Positions 18,185 through 26,773 of a stretch of DNA of 64,000 nucleotides are shown piece after piece; position 1 is the stretch's first letter; every line of letters begins with the position of its first letter. This stretch comes from Jatrophihabitans endophyticus (GTDB lineage: Bacteria; Actinomycetota; Actinomycetes; Mycobacteriales; Jatrophihabitantaceae). The stretch covers positions 1-64,000 of the forward strand of contig NZ_FQVU01000006.1 in assembly GCF_900129455.1 (NCBI RefSeq), written 5' to 3'. A model generated the notes under the pieces. The model saw nothing but the letters and a program-made list of their open reading frames with translations. It was not told the DNA's origin and made no database searches. Made by a program: the position numbers and the translations under genes.

Positions 18185-19237
18185 TCAGTGGGTGACGGTC
18201 ACCTTCGACAGGCCACCGGGACGGTCGATGTCGACGCCGCGCGAGACGGCGAGGGCACGGGCGACGAGCTGGCCGGGGACGACCGCGACCACCGCGCTCA
18301 GCCACGGCGGCACCCCCGCCGGCACGGGCACGATCGTGGTGACGCCGTCGGGCAGGGACGCGTCGTTCGTCGCTGCTCCGAGCACGTGGACGGCGGCGCC
18401 GCGACCGAGCAGCTCGGGGACGAGGTCGAGGACGCCGGTGGTGGCGGCCTCGTCCGGGGCGACGAGCAGCACCGGCACCTCCGGCGTCACCGCTCCGATC
18501 GGGCCGTGCCGCAGGTCGGCGGGGGAGTAGGGGACGACCTGCGTGCCGGTGAGCTCGGTGATCTTGAGGGCCGTCTCGTGGGCGGTGGCCAGGTTGAGGC
18601 CGCGCCCCACCGCCACGGCCCGGCTCGCCGGGTGCAGCGTCCGGGCGGTCTCGCGGGCGGGGGCGTCGGCGGCCACGAGGGCGTCGGCGACCAGTCCGGG
18701 GAGCGCCCGCAGGTCCTCCCACGCGCCGTCGTCGCCCGAGGTGGGGCCCAGCGCGAGCGCGAGGCCGGCGACCGCCACCAGCGACGTCGTGTACGTCTTG
18801 GTCGCCGCCACGGATCGCTCCCGCCCGGTGGCGAGGTCGACGACGTGGTCGGCGTGCGCGGCCAGCGGCGAGCCCGGGTCGTTCGTGATCGCCACCGTGG
18901 GACGGCCCTGTTCCCGCGCCGCGGCGAGGACGGCGACGATGTCGGTCGAGCGGCCCGACTGCGAGACCGCCACGACGAGCTGCCCGGCGAACGACGGCGT
19001 GCGGTCGTAGACCGTCGACAGGCTCGGCGTGGCCAGCGTCACCGGCAGGCCCGAGCGGATGGGCACGAGGTACTGCGCGTACCGCGCGGCGTTGTCGGAG
19101 CTGCCGCGGGCGACGAGCGTGAGCCCGGTGGCGTCGACGGCCAGCGCGCGCATCCGCTCGACGTGGGCGGGCAGCGTGTCGAGCAGCCGACCGATCGCGG
19201 CGGGCTGCTCGGCCAGCTCGGCGTCGAGATGGGTCAT
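18185..19237 (-). CDS. SIS-domain protein, probable glucosamine-6-phosphate deaminase (NagB-II type)
   Basis: 350 aa with two SIS domains as in the isomerase half of GlmS, but no glutaminase domain. Motifs: LTLVARGSSDNAARYAQYL, VAVSQSGRSTDIVAV (phosphosugar-binding SQSG loop), AATKTYTTSLVAV, VAVGRGLNLATAHETALKI and a SPADLRHGPIG segment carrying the conserved Glu/His/Gly region. Stand-alone proteins of this type deaminate GlcN-6-P to fructose-6-P. No classical NagB is present, so this gene fills that step after NagA. ATG at 19237 with AGGAGG, overlapping nagA by 4 bp. Confidence 0.82.
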   Translation of the reverse strand: MTHLDAELAEQPAAIGRLLDTLPAHVERMRALAVDATGLTLVARGSSDNAARYAQYLVPIRSGLPVTLATPSLSTVYDRTPSFAGQLVVAVSQSGRSTDIVAVLAAAREQGRPTVAITNDPGSPLAAHADHVVDLATGRERSVAATKTYTTSLVAVAGLALALGPTSGDDGAWEDLRALPGLVADALVAADAPARETARTLHPASRAVAVGRGLNLATAHETALKITELTGTQVVPYSPADLRHGPIGAVTPEVPVLLVAPDEAATTGVLDLVPELLGRGAAVHVLGAATNDASLPDGVTTIVPVPAGVPPWLSAVVAVVPGQLVARALAVSRGVDIDRPGGLSKVTVTH

Positions 19238-20337
19238 GAGACCTCCTGGCCCGCGAGCAGGACCCTGCGCACGACGAGCTCGTCGGTGAGCACGACGACG
19301 TCGGCCGTCGTGCCGGGCCGCAGCGTGCCGACGTCGTCGCGGCCGAGCAGGCGGGCGGGCGTGGTGCTCGCGGCGTGCAGCGCCGCGGCGACCGGGACGC
19401 CGGCCCCGACGGCGTTCCGGACGCACCCCGCGAGTGTCGCCGCGCTGCCGGCGAGTGCACCCTCGGCGTTGCGCACCGCGCCGCCGCCGAGGGTGACCGG
19501 CACGTCGCCGAGCCGGTACCGGCCGTCGGGCATGCCGGCCGCCGCGGTCGCGTCGGTGACCAGCGCGACCCGGCCGGGCGCGGCGGCGAAGGCGAGTTGC
19601 ACGTTCTCGGGCGCGACGTGATGGCCGTCGGCGACGAGACCGACGACGACGTCCGGACGGGTCAGCGCGACACCGGCCAACCCCGGCTCGCGCCCGCGCA
19701 GCGGTTCCATCGCGTTGAACAGGTGGGTGACGCCTCGGGCGCCGGCCGCGAACCCGGCCCGGGCCGCGTCGGCGGTGGCGGCGCTGTGCCCGAGCAGCAC
19801 GACGACGCCGTGCGCGGTGAGGCGCCGCACCGCGTCGAGGGCACCGAGCAGCTCGGGCGCGAGCGTCACGAGCACCACGCGATGGCCGGCCACCAGCCGC
19901 TCGACGCCGGCGGCGTCGGGGTCGCACCGGTGCGCGGCCGGGTGGGTGCCGAGGCGTTCGGGCGCCAGCCACGGGCCCTCGAGATGCGTGCCCAGCGACC
20001 GGGCGCCTCGGTCGGTGGTCTCGTCGAGCGCCGCCAGCCGCTCGGCCGCCGCCACCGTGGCGTCCGGGTCACCGGTGATGAGGGTCGGGACGAAGGACGT
20101 GACACCGTCGCGCGCCAGCGCCCGGTGCAGCGTCGCCAGCTCGGCGGCGTCCGCGGCCGCGACGTCGACGCCGGCGTAGCCGTTGACCTGCACGTCGACC
20201 AGGCCCGGCGCGGCGATGCCCGTGGCCCCGGCCGGGGCGAGCCCGACGGCCTCGACCCGGCCGTCGGCGACGGCGACGTCACCGGGCAGCAGGCGGTCGC
20301 CGACCAGTGCCGCGGCCACTCCCAGCCGGCGGCTCAT
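19234..20337 (-). CDS. nagA: N-acetylglucosamine-6-phosphate deacetylase
   Basis: 367 aa, amidohydrolase fold. Converts GlcNAc-6-P to GlcN-6-P plus acetate in the cytosol. Motifs: APGLVDVQVNGYAGVDV, metal Glu in LGTHLEGPWLAPERLGTHPA, HSAAT and THLFNAM metal histidines, LVADGHHV, and catalytic Asp in ALVTDATAAAGMPDG. The first barrel metal site reads QVNGY rather than HxH, which is normal for NagA. Overlaps both neighbours by 4 bp (anmK upstream, SIS gene downstream), so it is part of the operon. Confidence 0.95.
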   Translation of the reverse strand: MSRRLGVAAALVGDRLLPGDVAVADGRVEAVGLAPAGATGIAAPGLVDVQVNGYAGVDVAAADAAELATLHRALARDGVTSFVPTLITGDPDATVAAAERLAALDETTDRGARSLGTHLEGPWLAPERLGTHPAAHRCDPDAAGVERLVAGHRVVLVTLAPELLGALDAVRRLTAHGVVVLLGHSAATADAARAGFAAGARGVTHLFNAMEPLRGREPGLAGVALTRPDVVVGLVADGHHVAPENVQLAFAAAPGRVALVTDATAAAGMPDGRYRLGDVPVTLGGGAVRNAEGALAGSAATLAGCVRNAVGAGVPVAAALHAASTTPARLLGRDDVGTLRPGTTADVVVLTDELVVRRVLLAGQEVS

Positions 20338-21488
20338 CGGGCCATCACCAACCCGGTCACGCGGGCCAGCGGCTCGGGCAGCCGCAGCGGCCGGTCACCC
20401 GGGGTGATGCGGCCGAGCACGCGGGGCGTACGACTGCCGGTGCCGCCCGGCACGACGCCGGGCACCCCGTGCCACGTCAGCCAGCCCAGCAGGGCCACGA
20501 GGTAGGCCTCCTTGGCGTCCGCGGGGAGGCCGAGCTCGTCGGTCGAGCGCAACGGCGCCGGGGCCAGCAGAGCCCCGAGTCGTCGGGTGAGGACGGGGTT
20601 GCGCATGCCCCCGCCCGACCCCACCACCGCGGTGACGTCGTGGGCCCGGCACGCCGCGGCGACGGTGCGGGCAGTCAGCTCGACGAGGGTGGCGGCGAGG
20701 TCGTGCTGGTCGATCTCGCGTCCGTCGATCGCCCGATCCAGCCAGTCGGCCGTGAAGAGCTCGCGCCCGGTCGATTTCGGCGGATCCTGCGCAAAATACG
20801 GTTCCGCCAGCAGACGGTCGAGGAGGTCCTCGTCGACCCGGCCGGCGGCGGCGAGCCGGCCGTCGACGTCGAAGCCCTCACGGATGGCCGCACGGTCGGC
20901 CACCACGTCGAGCAGGCAGTTGGCGGGGCCGGTGTCGTAGGCGAGGACCGCGGCGCCGTCCCCGCCGACGACGGTCAGATTGGCGATGCCGCCGAGGTTG
21001 AGGGCCGCACGACGCTCCGGGCCGTGCAGCCACAGCGCGTCGAGCGTGGAGGCGAGCGGTGCCCCGTGTCCGCCGGCGGCGACGTCGCGTGCCCGCAGGT
21101 CGCTGACGACGGGCAGGCCGGTCGCCTCGGCGATCCAGGCGGGCTGTCCGACCTGCATCGTGCCGCGCGCGGCGCCGTCCTCGATCCAGTGGAAGACGGT
21201 CTGCCCGAGCGAGGCGACGAGCTCGCCACCGTGTTCGCGGACGGCCGCGGCGGCGACCGTTCCGCAGAACCGGCCGAACTCGGTGTCGAGACGGCACAGC
21301 TCCCCCGCGGTCGTCGTCGCCGGGGGCAGGACCGCCAGCGCGGCCCGGCGCACGTCCCGGGGCAGCGCGACGGTCTCGGCGTGCACCGGTCGCAGTGTCG
21401 CGACGTCGTCGGTGCCGATCGTCAGGTCGGCGACCGCGACGTCCAGACCGTCGACCGACGTCCCCGAGAGCATGCCGACGACCCTCAT
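20334..21488 (-). CDS. anmK: Anhydro-N-acetylmuramic acid kinase
   Basis: 384 aa, ASKHA kinase. Opens and phosphorylates 1,6-anhydro-MurNAc to MurNAc-6-P. Signature VGMLSGTSVDGLDVAV at residues 4-19, SLGQTVFHWI, DLRARDVAAGGHGAPLAS, LNLGGIANLTVV and DTGPANCLLD match the family closely. Its product feeds the MurQ half of the gene just upstream, with which it overlaps by 4 bp. The presence of AnmK suggests the cell also recycles its own lytic-transglycosylase products, not only free MurNAc. Confidence 0.95.
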   Translation of the reverse strand: MRVVGMLSGTSVDGLDVAVADLTIGTDDVATLRPVHAETVALPRDVRRAALAVLPPATTTAGELCRLDTEFGRFCGTVAAAAVREHGGELVASLGQTVFHWIEDGAARGTMQVGQPAWIAEATGLPVVSDLRARDVAAGGHGAPLASTLDALWLHGPERRAALNLGGIANLTVVGGDGAAVLAYDTGPANCLLDVVADRAAIREGFDVDGRLAAAGRVDEDLLDRLLAEPYFAQDPPKSTGRELFTADWLDRAIDGREIDQHDLAATLVELTARTVAAACRAHDVTAVVGSGGGMRNPVLTRRLGALLAPAPLRSTDELGLPADAKEAYLVALLGWLTWHGVPGVVPGGTGSRTPRVLGRITPGDRPLRLPEPLARVTGLVMAR

Positions 21489-23317
21489 CCGACACCGATC
21501 CCGTAGGGCTGCGGGTCGGTCGCGAGCGCGGCCCGCACCGACCCGGCGGCAGCCAGCCGGTCGCGGGCCACGGCGGCGTCGACATCGGCGAGCAGCATGA
21601 CCAGCGCGACCTGCACCGAGCGGTCGGCGGCGTCCAGAGCCTCGTTCGCGGTCGCGTCGGGGACCCCGGCGGCGTCGCGGACGATGCGCACGGCGCGACG
21701 GCGCAGTTTGTCGTTGCTGGCCAGCATGTCGACCATCCACGGACCGAAGGTCGCGCCGGCGCGCACCATCGCCGCGCTCGAGAGCGTGTTGAGGGCGATC
21801 TTCTGGGCGGTGCCGGCGGCGAGCCGGGTCGATCCGGCGATGACCTCCGGACCGGTGAGCAGCTCCGCCGTGACGTCGGCGACCGCGGCGAGGGGGCTGC
21901 CCACGACGTTGCAGACGCCGACGGTCGCCGCGCCCCGTTCGCGGGCGCGCCGCAGGGCGGCCAGCACGTACGGCGTGCGGCCGGAGGCCGTCACGCCGAC
22001 CACGACGTCGGCCGGCCCGGCCGTGATCGCGTCGACGTCCCGGGCACCGGCGGCCGTGTCGTCCTCGGCGCCCTCGACCGCCTGCGCGCCGGCCACCGAG
22101 CCGCCGGCGAGCAGCACGACCGCCCGGGCCGGGTCGAGCGCGAAGGTCGGCGTCAGCTCGGCGGCGTCCTGGACGGCGAGCCGCCCGGGCGTCCCGGCGC
22201 CCACGTAGACGAGCCGACCGGTGCCGGCGAGGGCGGCGCCGGCGAGGTCCGCGGCGTGAGCAAGGGGGCCGACGGCGTCGACCACCGCCTGCGTCGCCCC
22301 GCGGTGCCCGGCCGCGAGCCGCGCGACCAGGCGCTCGGTCGGCCAGGTGTCGAGGTCGGCGGTGTCGGCGGCGACCGCCTCGGTCGGCAGGCCGTCGGTG
22401 TCGTGCTCCCGCGGGGCCGACGCTCCGTGGCTGGCCTCGGCGGCGAACGGGCCGAGGTCGGCCAGCAGCGTCCGCAGGCCGGCGACGGCGTCACCGGCCG
22501 GTTCCTGCCAGGTGCGCGGGGCCTCCGCGTACAGCCGGGGACCGAGCACCGCGGCGAGACCGCCGACGACGGCCGTCGGCAGCTGCTCGGGAAGCGGCGC
22601 GAGGGTGGCGGCGACGCCGGCGGCCGCGGCGTCGAGCACGGTGTGCGCGCGGGCGTCGCCGGCGGCCGCGGTCGCGACGACATCGGGGACGAAGGCGGCC
22701 AGCCGGGCCGCCAGATCCGCTTCGCCGAGCAGGCCGGGCCAGCTCGCGGGCGTGCCGAAGCGCGCCAGCGCGGCGTCGCGGAGCGGGCCGTCGGCGTCGG
22801 TCGCGGCCCGCAGCGCCTGCAGCCCGATCCACGCGCCCCCGCCGATGTCGCCCAGCAGCAGGCCCCGGCCGTCCAGCCGGGTGATCGTCGCGCCGTCGCG
22901 CGCGACGACGACCGCGCCGGTGCCGAGCGCGACGACCGCGCCGTCGCCCCCGGCGAACGCGCCGGCCTGCCAGGCGGCGGAGTCGCTGACGACCAGCACC
23001 TCGCTCGGCGCGGGGTCGAACGCGCCGGCGAGCGCGTCGGCGAACTCCTGCGCTCGCGCGGGGGCGGTGACGACGCCGGGCGCGCACACCGCGAGCCGCC
23101 ACCGCTCGGGCAGCGCGACCGCCGCCCGCACCGCCGCGGCTGCCGTCCGGGCGGCACCGATCGCGCCTGCGGCGTCGACCAGCCCGGCGCCGCGTCCGCT
23201 GCGCACGTCGACGGGCTGCGCGGCGACACCGCCGTCGGCGGGGTCGACGACCACGCGGGTGTGGCTGCGGCCGAGGTCCACCAGCACGTCGGTGACGGGT
23301 GGGAGCGCGGGCGTCAT
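21485..23317 (-). CDS. murQ: Fused BadF-type amino-sugar kinase and MurNAc-6-phosphate etherase (MurK-MurQ)
   Basis: 610 aa in two parts. Residues 1-about 290 are a BadF/BcrA-type ASKHA kinase (VLVDLGRSHTRVVVD; GDGAVVALGTGAVVVA; LLLGDIGGGAWIGLQAL), resembling MurK/NagK kinases. After a short linker, residues about 309-600 are a full MurQ: YVGAGTPGRLAVQDAAELTP, EGAEDD, GVTASGRTPYVLAAL, GPEVIAGSTRLAAGTAQKIA. The glutamates matching the E. coli MurQ catalytic pair are E387 and E418. The usual GTSGR loop reads GTPGR (Pro377). The two halves would convert MurNAc to MurNAc-6-P and then to GlcNAc-6-P plus lactate in one polypeptide. ATG at 23317 overlaps the gntR stop. Confidence 0.9.
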   Translation of the reverse strand: MTPALPPVTDVLVDLGRSHTRVVVDPADGGVAAQPVDVRSGRGAGLVDAAGAIGAARTAAAAVRAAVALPERWRLAVCAPGVVTAPARAQEFADALAGAFDPAPSEVLVVSDSAAWQAGAFAGGDGAVVALGTGAVVVARDGATITRLDGRGLLLGDIGGGAWIGLQALRAATDADGPLRDAALARFGTPASWPGLLGEADLAARLAAFVPDVVATAAAGDARAHTVLDAAAAGVAATLAPLPEQLPTAVVGGLAAVLGPRLYAEAPRTWQEPAGDAVAGLRTLLADLGPFAAEASHGASAPREHDTDGLPTEAVAADTADLDTWPTERLVARLAAGHRGATQAVVDAVGPLAHAADLAGAALAGTGRLVYVGAGTPGRLAVQDAAELTPTFALDPARAVVLLAGGSVAGAQAVEGAEDDTAAGARDVDAITAGPADVVVGVTASGRTPYVLAALRRARERGAATVGVCNVVGSPLAAVADVTAELLTGPEVIAGSTRLAAGTAQKIALNTLSSAAMVRAGATFGPWMVDMLASNDKLRRRAVRIVRDAAGVPDATANEALDAADRSVQVALVMLLADVDAAVARDRLAAAGSVRAALATDPQPYGIGVG

Positions 23318-24030
23318 CGCTTGCCCTCCGACGGCGGGAGGATGTCGACCTCGATGAGGTAGCGGTCGGCGCGGTAGAGCGCGTCGACCAGCTCGACGAC
23401 GTCGCCGTGGTGGTCGCGCGAGATCCGCACGAAGCGGAACACCGCGGTGCCGGTCGGGACGCCCAGGAGGTCGGTGTCGGCCGTGGGCGGGACGACCGGG
23501 GAGACCGTCTGCCGGCCGCTGGCGACGCGGCGGCCGAACCGCTCGCGCAGCACGGCGTAGTACGAGCCGTCCGCGAGATCCTCGCCGGCCAGGCCGGGGG
23601 TCCGGTCGACGGGGACGTGGAGCGTCTCGAGCGCGATCGGGTCGGCGTCGGCGAGGCGGAGCCGGCGCACCACCAGCACCGGGTCGCCCTCGGCGATCTC
23701 GAGCTGGGCGGCGAGCCCCGCCGATGCACGCTGCGTCCCGGTGTCGACGAGGCTCGACGCCGGCGCGAAGCCGCGTCGCCGCATGTCTTCGTGGAACGAC
23801 GTCGCCATGAGCGGCTGCGCCGCGGCCGGGCGCCGCACGAACGTCCCCGCGCCGTGCCGGCGCTCGACGACCCGGCGCTCCTCGAGCTCGTCCAGGGCCC
23901 GGCGGACCGTCATCCGGGAGACCCCGCAGCTGTGCGCCAGCTCGCGCTCGCCGGGCAGCACGGCCCCCGGGCCGAGCTGCTCGGCGAGATCGCGGACGTA
24001 CCGTTCGACCTGATCCGCACGAATTGGCAC
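23314..24030 (-). CDS. GntR-family (HutC/UTRA) regulator of the salvage operon
   Basis: 238 aa from GTG 24030. The N-terminal winged helix (GAVLPGERELAHSCGVSRMT, then VRRALDELEERRVVERRHGAGTF) is followed by a C-terminal UTRA effector domain, as in DasR, NagR and YvoA, which sense GlcNAc-6-P or GlcN-6-P. It is the first gene of the operon and overlaps the kinase-etherase gene by 4 bp. GTG 24030 is preferred over GTG 24117 because a promoter ends 6 bases upstream and the protein then begins as the family does. A DasR-box-like operator at 24034-24049 suggests self-repression of the whole operon. Confidence 0.88.
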   Translation of the reverse strand: MPIRADQVERYVRDLAEQLGPGAVLPGERELAHSCGVSRMTVRRALDELEERRVVERRHGAGTFVRRPAAAQPLMATSFHEDMRRRGFAPASSLVDTGTQRASAGLAAQLEIAEGDPVLVVRRLRLADADPIALETLHVPVDRTPGLAGEDLADGSYYAVLRERFGRRVASGRQTVSPVVPPTADTDLLGVPTGTAVFRFVRISRDHHGDVVELVDALYRADRYLIEVDILPPSEGKR

Positions 24031-24067
24031 GCGACAGGTATAGACCTCTTGCCGGGGTGGCGGCAAG
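24031..24067 (-). promoter_or_regulatory. Predicted leaderless promoter of the salvage operon
   Basis: On the minus strand TTGCCG (24062-24067) and TATACC (24038-24043) are 18 bp apart, and 6 bases (TGTCGC) separate the -10 from GTG 24030. This predicts a transcript that begins at or next to the start codon. TTGCCG and CGGCAA (24050-24067) also form an inverted repeat around the -35. Confidence 0.5.
24034..24049 (-). promoter_or_regulatory. DasR-box-like operator upstream of gntR
   Basis: The plus strand reads ACAGGTATAGACCTCT. Compared with the consensus I recall for DasR/GntR sites (ACTGGTCTAGACCACT), 13 of 16 bases match, and the core AGGTATAGACCT is nearly palindromic. It overlaps the -10 element of the operon promoter, so binding would block transcription. 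Confidence 0.65.
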
Positions 24068-24224
24068 GGGGTGGCGTGGTCGGCCCCGGTTCCGCGCGGC
24101 CGAGACGTCGTGACCACCGCGCTGGCACGGGGGCCGAGCAGGGCGGGAGCGCCGGACGCGGAGAGTGAACGCCGCCGTTCGCTGTCGGCGGACGGGCCGG
24201 GGGAACATCGCCGGCCGCAGCTGT

Positions 24225-24245
24225 CTTGAGTCGGTATCGCTCAAG
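24225..24245 (+). promoter_or_regulatory. HAIR element (HspR operator) upstream of lon
   Basis: CTTGAGT-N7-GCTCAAG at 24225-24245 differs by one base from the HspR-associated inverted repeat CTTGAGT-N7-ACTCAAG. It ends 13 bp before the lon ATG. HspR repression of lon is established in Streptomyces, so lon here is probably part of the heat-shock regulon. No hspR gene is in the window. Confidence 0.85.
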
Positions 24246-24258
24246 AATCGAGGCTTCC

Positions 24259-26568
24259 ATGTCCGACGTGCTGACCCTGCCGATCCTGTCCCTGCCCGAC
24301 GTCGTCGTGCTGCCGGGGATGGTCGTGCCGGTCGCGCTCGACGCCGACACGCGTGCCGTGGTCGACGCCGCCCGTGCCGGCTCCGACGGCGAGCTGCTGC
24401 TTGCGCCCCGGCTGGCCGACCGCTACCCCACCTACGGCGTGATCGCGACCGTTGAGCAGATCGGCCGGCTGCCCGGCGGTGAGCAGGCCGCGGTGCTGCG
24501 GGCCGGCCGCCGCGCCCGGCTCGGGTCCGGCGTGCCCGGCCCCGGCGCGGCGCTCTGGGTCGAGGCCGAGCCCGTGGCCGACGAGCCGGTCACCGAGCAG
24601 CTGCGCGGGCTCGCCGACGAGTACCGCACCGTCGTGATCGCGATCCTGCAGCGCCGCAACGCCTGGCAGGTCGTCGACTCGGTGCAGCGCATCACCGACC
24701 CGTCCGAACTGGCCGACCTCGCGGGCTACGCGCCGTACCTGACCGACGAGCAGAAGCGGGAGCTGTTGGAGACGCCCGACGTCGAGGCGCGGCTGCTGCG
24801 CGTCCTCGCCTGGGCGCGGGACCACCTGGCCGAGCTCGAGGTCAGCGAGAAGATCCAGACCGACGTCCGCGAGGGCATGGACAAGCGGCAGCGTGAGTTC
24901 CTGCTGCGCGAGCAGCTCGCCGCGATCCGCAAGGAGCTCGGCGAGGGCGAGCCCGAGGGCTCGGACGACTACCGCGCCCGCGTCGAGGCCGCCGACCTGC
25001 CCGAGAAGGTGCGCGAGGCGGCGCTGCGCGAGGTGGACAAGCTCGAGCGCGCGTCCGACCAGAGTCCGGAGACCGGCTGGATCCGCACCTGGCTCGACAC
25101 CGTGCTGGGCCTGCCGTGGGGCGAGAAGACCGACGACAACACCGACATCGCCGGCGCCCGCGAGATCCTCGACGCCGACCACCACGGGCTGGACGACGTG
25201 AAGGACCGCATCGTCGAGTACCTCGCCGTCCGTTCCCGCCGTGCCGAGCGGGGCATGGAGGTCGTCGGCGGCCGGGGCTCCGGCGCGGTCCTCGCCCTCG
25301 TCGGGCCGCCCGGCGTGGGCAAGACGTCGCTCGGCGAGTCCGTGGCCCGCGCACTCGGCCGGAAGTTCGTCCGCGTGGCCCTGGGGGGCGTGCGCGACGA
25401 GGCCGAGATCCGCGGTCACCGCCGCACCTACGTCGGCGCGCTGCCCGGCCGCATCGTCCGGGCGATCGGTGAGGCCGGTTCGATGAACCCGGTCGTCCTG
25501 CTCGACGAGATCGACAAGGTCGGCTCGGACTTCCGCGGCGACCCGGCCGCGGCGCTGCTCGAGGTGCTCGACCCCGCGCAGAACCACACCTTTCGAGACC
25601 ACTACCTCGAGGTCGATCTCGATCTGTCCGACGTCGTCTTCCTGGCGACGGCGAACGTCGCCGACACGATCCCCGAAGCGCTGTACGACCGCATGGAGGT
25701 CGTCACGCTCGACGGCTACACCGAGGACGACAAGGTCTCCATCGCCCGCACGCACCTGGTGCCGCGGCAGCTGTCGCGGGCCGCGCTGAACACCGACGAG
25801 GTGAGCATCAGCGACGAGGCGCTACGGCGCATCGCGGGCGAGTACACCCGCGAGGCCGGCGTGCGGCAGCTCGAGCGAGCCGTCGCCCGCGTTTTGCGCA
25901 AGGTTGCGACAAAGCTGGCGGCCGACGACACGCCGATCCACGTCGAGGAGTCGAACCTGCGCGACTTCCTCGGCCGGCCGCGGTTCCTGCCCGAGTCCGC
26001 CGAGCGGACCGCGGTTCCGGGCGTAGCCACCGGGCTCGCCGTCACCGGCACCGGCGGGGACGTGCTGTTCATCGAGGCCACGGCGATGCCGGGTGAGGCG
26101 CGGCTCCACCTCACCGGCCAGCTGGGCGACGTCATGAAGGAGTCCGCGCACATCGCGCTCAGCTACCTGCGCTCGCACCGTCCCGATCTCGTCGAGGCGC
26201 TCGACCGCACGATCCACCTGCACGTGCCGGCCGGGGCCGTCCCCAAGGACGGGCCGTCGGCGGGCGTCACGATGGTGACGGCGCTGGCGTCCCTCGCCAC
26301 CGGTGTCCCGGTCCGTTCGGACGTCGGCATGACCGGCGAGGTCACGCTCAACGGCCGCGTGCTGCCGATCGGCGGCGTGAAGCAGAAGCTGCTCGCGGCG
26401 CAGCGTGCCGGGCTGACGACGGTGTTCATCCCGCAGCGCAACGAACCCGACCTCGACGACGTCCCGGCCGAGGTGCTCGCCGCGCTCGACGTCCGGCCGG
26501 TCGGGGACGTGGCGGAGATCCTGGCCCACGCGCTCGAGCGGCAGGACGCCGTGACCCAGGCCGCCTGA
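24259..26568 (+). CDS. lon: ATP-dependent protease Lon
   Basis: 769 aa, complete LonA-type protease for misfolded cytosolic proteins. The N-terminal substrate domain (about 1-200, [20 protein letters not shown]) is followed by a coiled linker, the AAA+ module with Walker A GPPGVGKT (about 349-356) and Walker [16 protein letters not shown], and a C-terminal protease domain with catalytic Ser667 in [11 protein letters not shown] and Lys708 in GGVKQK. ATG 24259 is the start expected for the family; an in-frame upstream TTG at 24226 would lie inside the HAIR operator. Monocistronic; followed 11 bp later by a long hairpin repeat. Confidence 0.96.
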   Translation: MSDVLTLPILSLPDVVVLPGMVVPVALDADTRAVVDAARAGSDGELLLAPRLADRYPTYGVIATVEQIGRLPGGEQAAVLRAGRRARLGSGVPGPGAALWVEAEPVADEPVTEQLRGLADEYRTVVIAILQRRNAWQVVDSVQRITDPSELADLAGYAPYLTDEQKRELLETPDVEARLLRVLAWARDHLAELEVSEKIQTDVREGMDKRQREFLLREQLAAIRKELGEGEPEGSDDYRARVEAADLPEKVREAALREVDKLERASDQSPETGWIRTWLDTVLGLPWGEKTDDNTDIAGAREILDADHHGLDDVKDRIVEYLAVRSRRAERGMEVVGGRGSGAVLALVGPPGVGKTSLGESVARALGRKFVRVALGGVRDEAEIRGHRRTYVGALPGRIVRAIGEAGSMNPVVLLDEIDKVGSDFRGDPAAALLEVLDPAQNHTFRDHYLEVDLDLSDVVFLATANVADTIPEALYDRMEVVTLDGYTEDDKVSIARTHLVPRQLSRAALNTDEVSISDEALRRIAGEYTREAGVRQLERAVARVLRKVATKLAADDTPIHVEESNLRDFLGRPRFLPESAERTAVPGVATGLAVTGTGGDVLFIEATAMPGEARLHLTGQLGDVMKESAHIALSYLRSHRPDLVEALDRTIHLHVPAGAVPKDGPSAGVTMVTALASLATGVPVRSDVGMTGEVTLNGRVLPIGGVKQKLLAAQRAGLTTVFIPQRNEPDLDDVPAEVLAALDVRPVGDVAEILAHALERQDAVTQAA

Positions 26569-26579
26569 CCCCGTCCGAA

Positions 26580-26627
26580 CACTTTTGGCGGCTCGACGCA
26601 GCATGATGCGTCGAGCCGCCAAAAGTG
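26580..26627. repeat. Palindromic repeat element, copy 1 (hairpin after lon)
   Basis: A perfect 21-bp stem (26580-26600 with 26607-26627) around a 6-nt loop GCATGA. The outer arms are CACTTTTGGCGGCT and AGCCGCCAAAAGTG, with a different inner stem from copy 2 at 47953-47994. It probably also acts as the lon terminator. Conserved ends with a variable core suggest a dispersed REP-like family. Confidence 0.8.
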
Positions 26628-26773
26628 CGTCGTGGTCAGGTCGTGGTGGTCCGAGGCGCTGGTGTGGTCATGACTCCACGGTGCCCGCCGCGACCTGCTC
26701 GCGCTATCGGTGACCGCCCTGAATCGCCTCGGGGGGAGGACCCCGGGTGACCCCGTGCCGCACGTCGCCGGTG

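Noticed and set aside
24031-24117. Upstream GTG (24117) as the start of the GntR regulator
   Set aside because: It would put the promoter and operator inside the coding region, and the added 29 residues are unlike the family.
20334-24244. Candidate CRISPR or toxin-antitoxin loci in the salvage region and elsewhere
   Set aside because: No regular direct-repeat array and no paired small toxin/antitoxin frames were found in the window.
24117-24258. Small gene between gntR and lon
   Set aside because: Short frames here are Arg-rich with no start signal; the region is explained by promoters and the HAIR element.
26628-26773. Possible small RNA or gene after the lon hairpin
   Set aside because: Only loose direct repeats (GTCGTGGTCAGG-like) and no promoter or frame that stands out.
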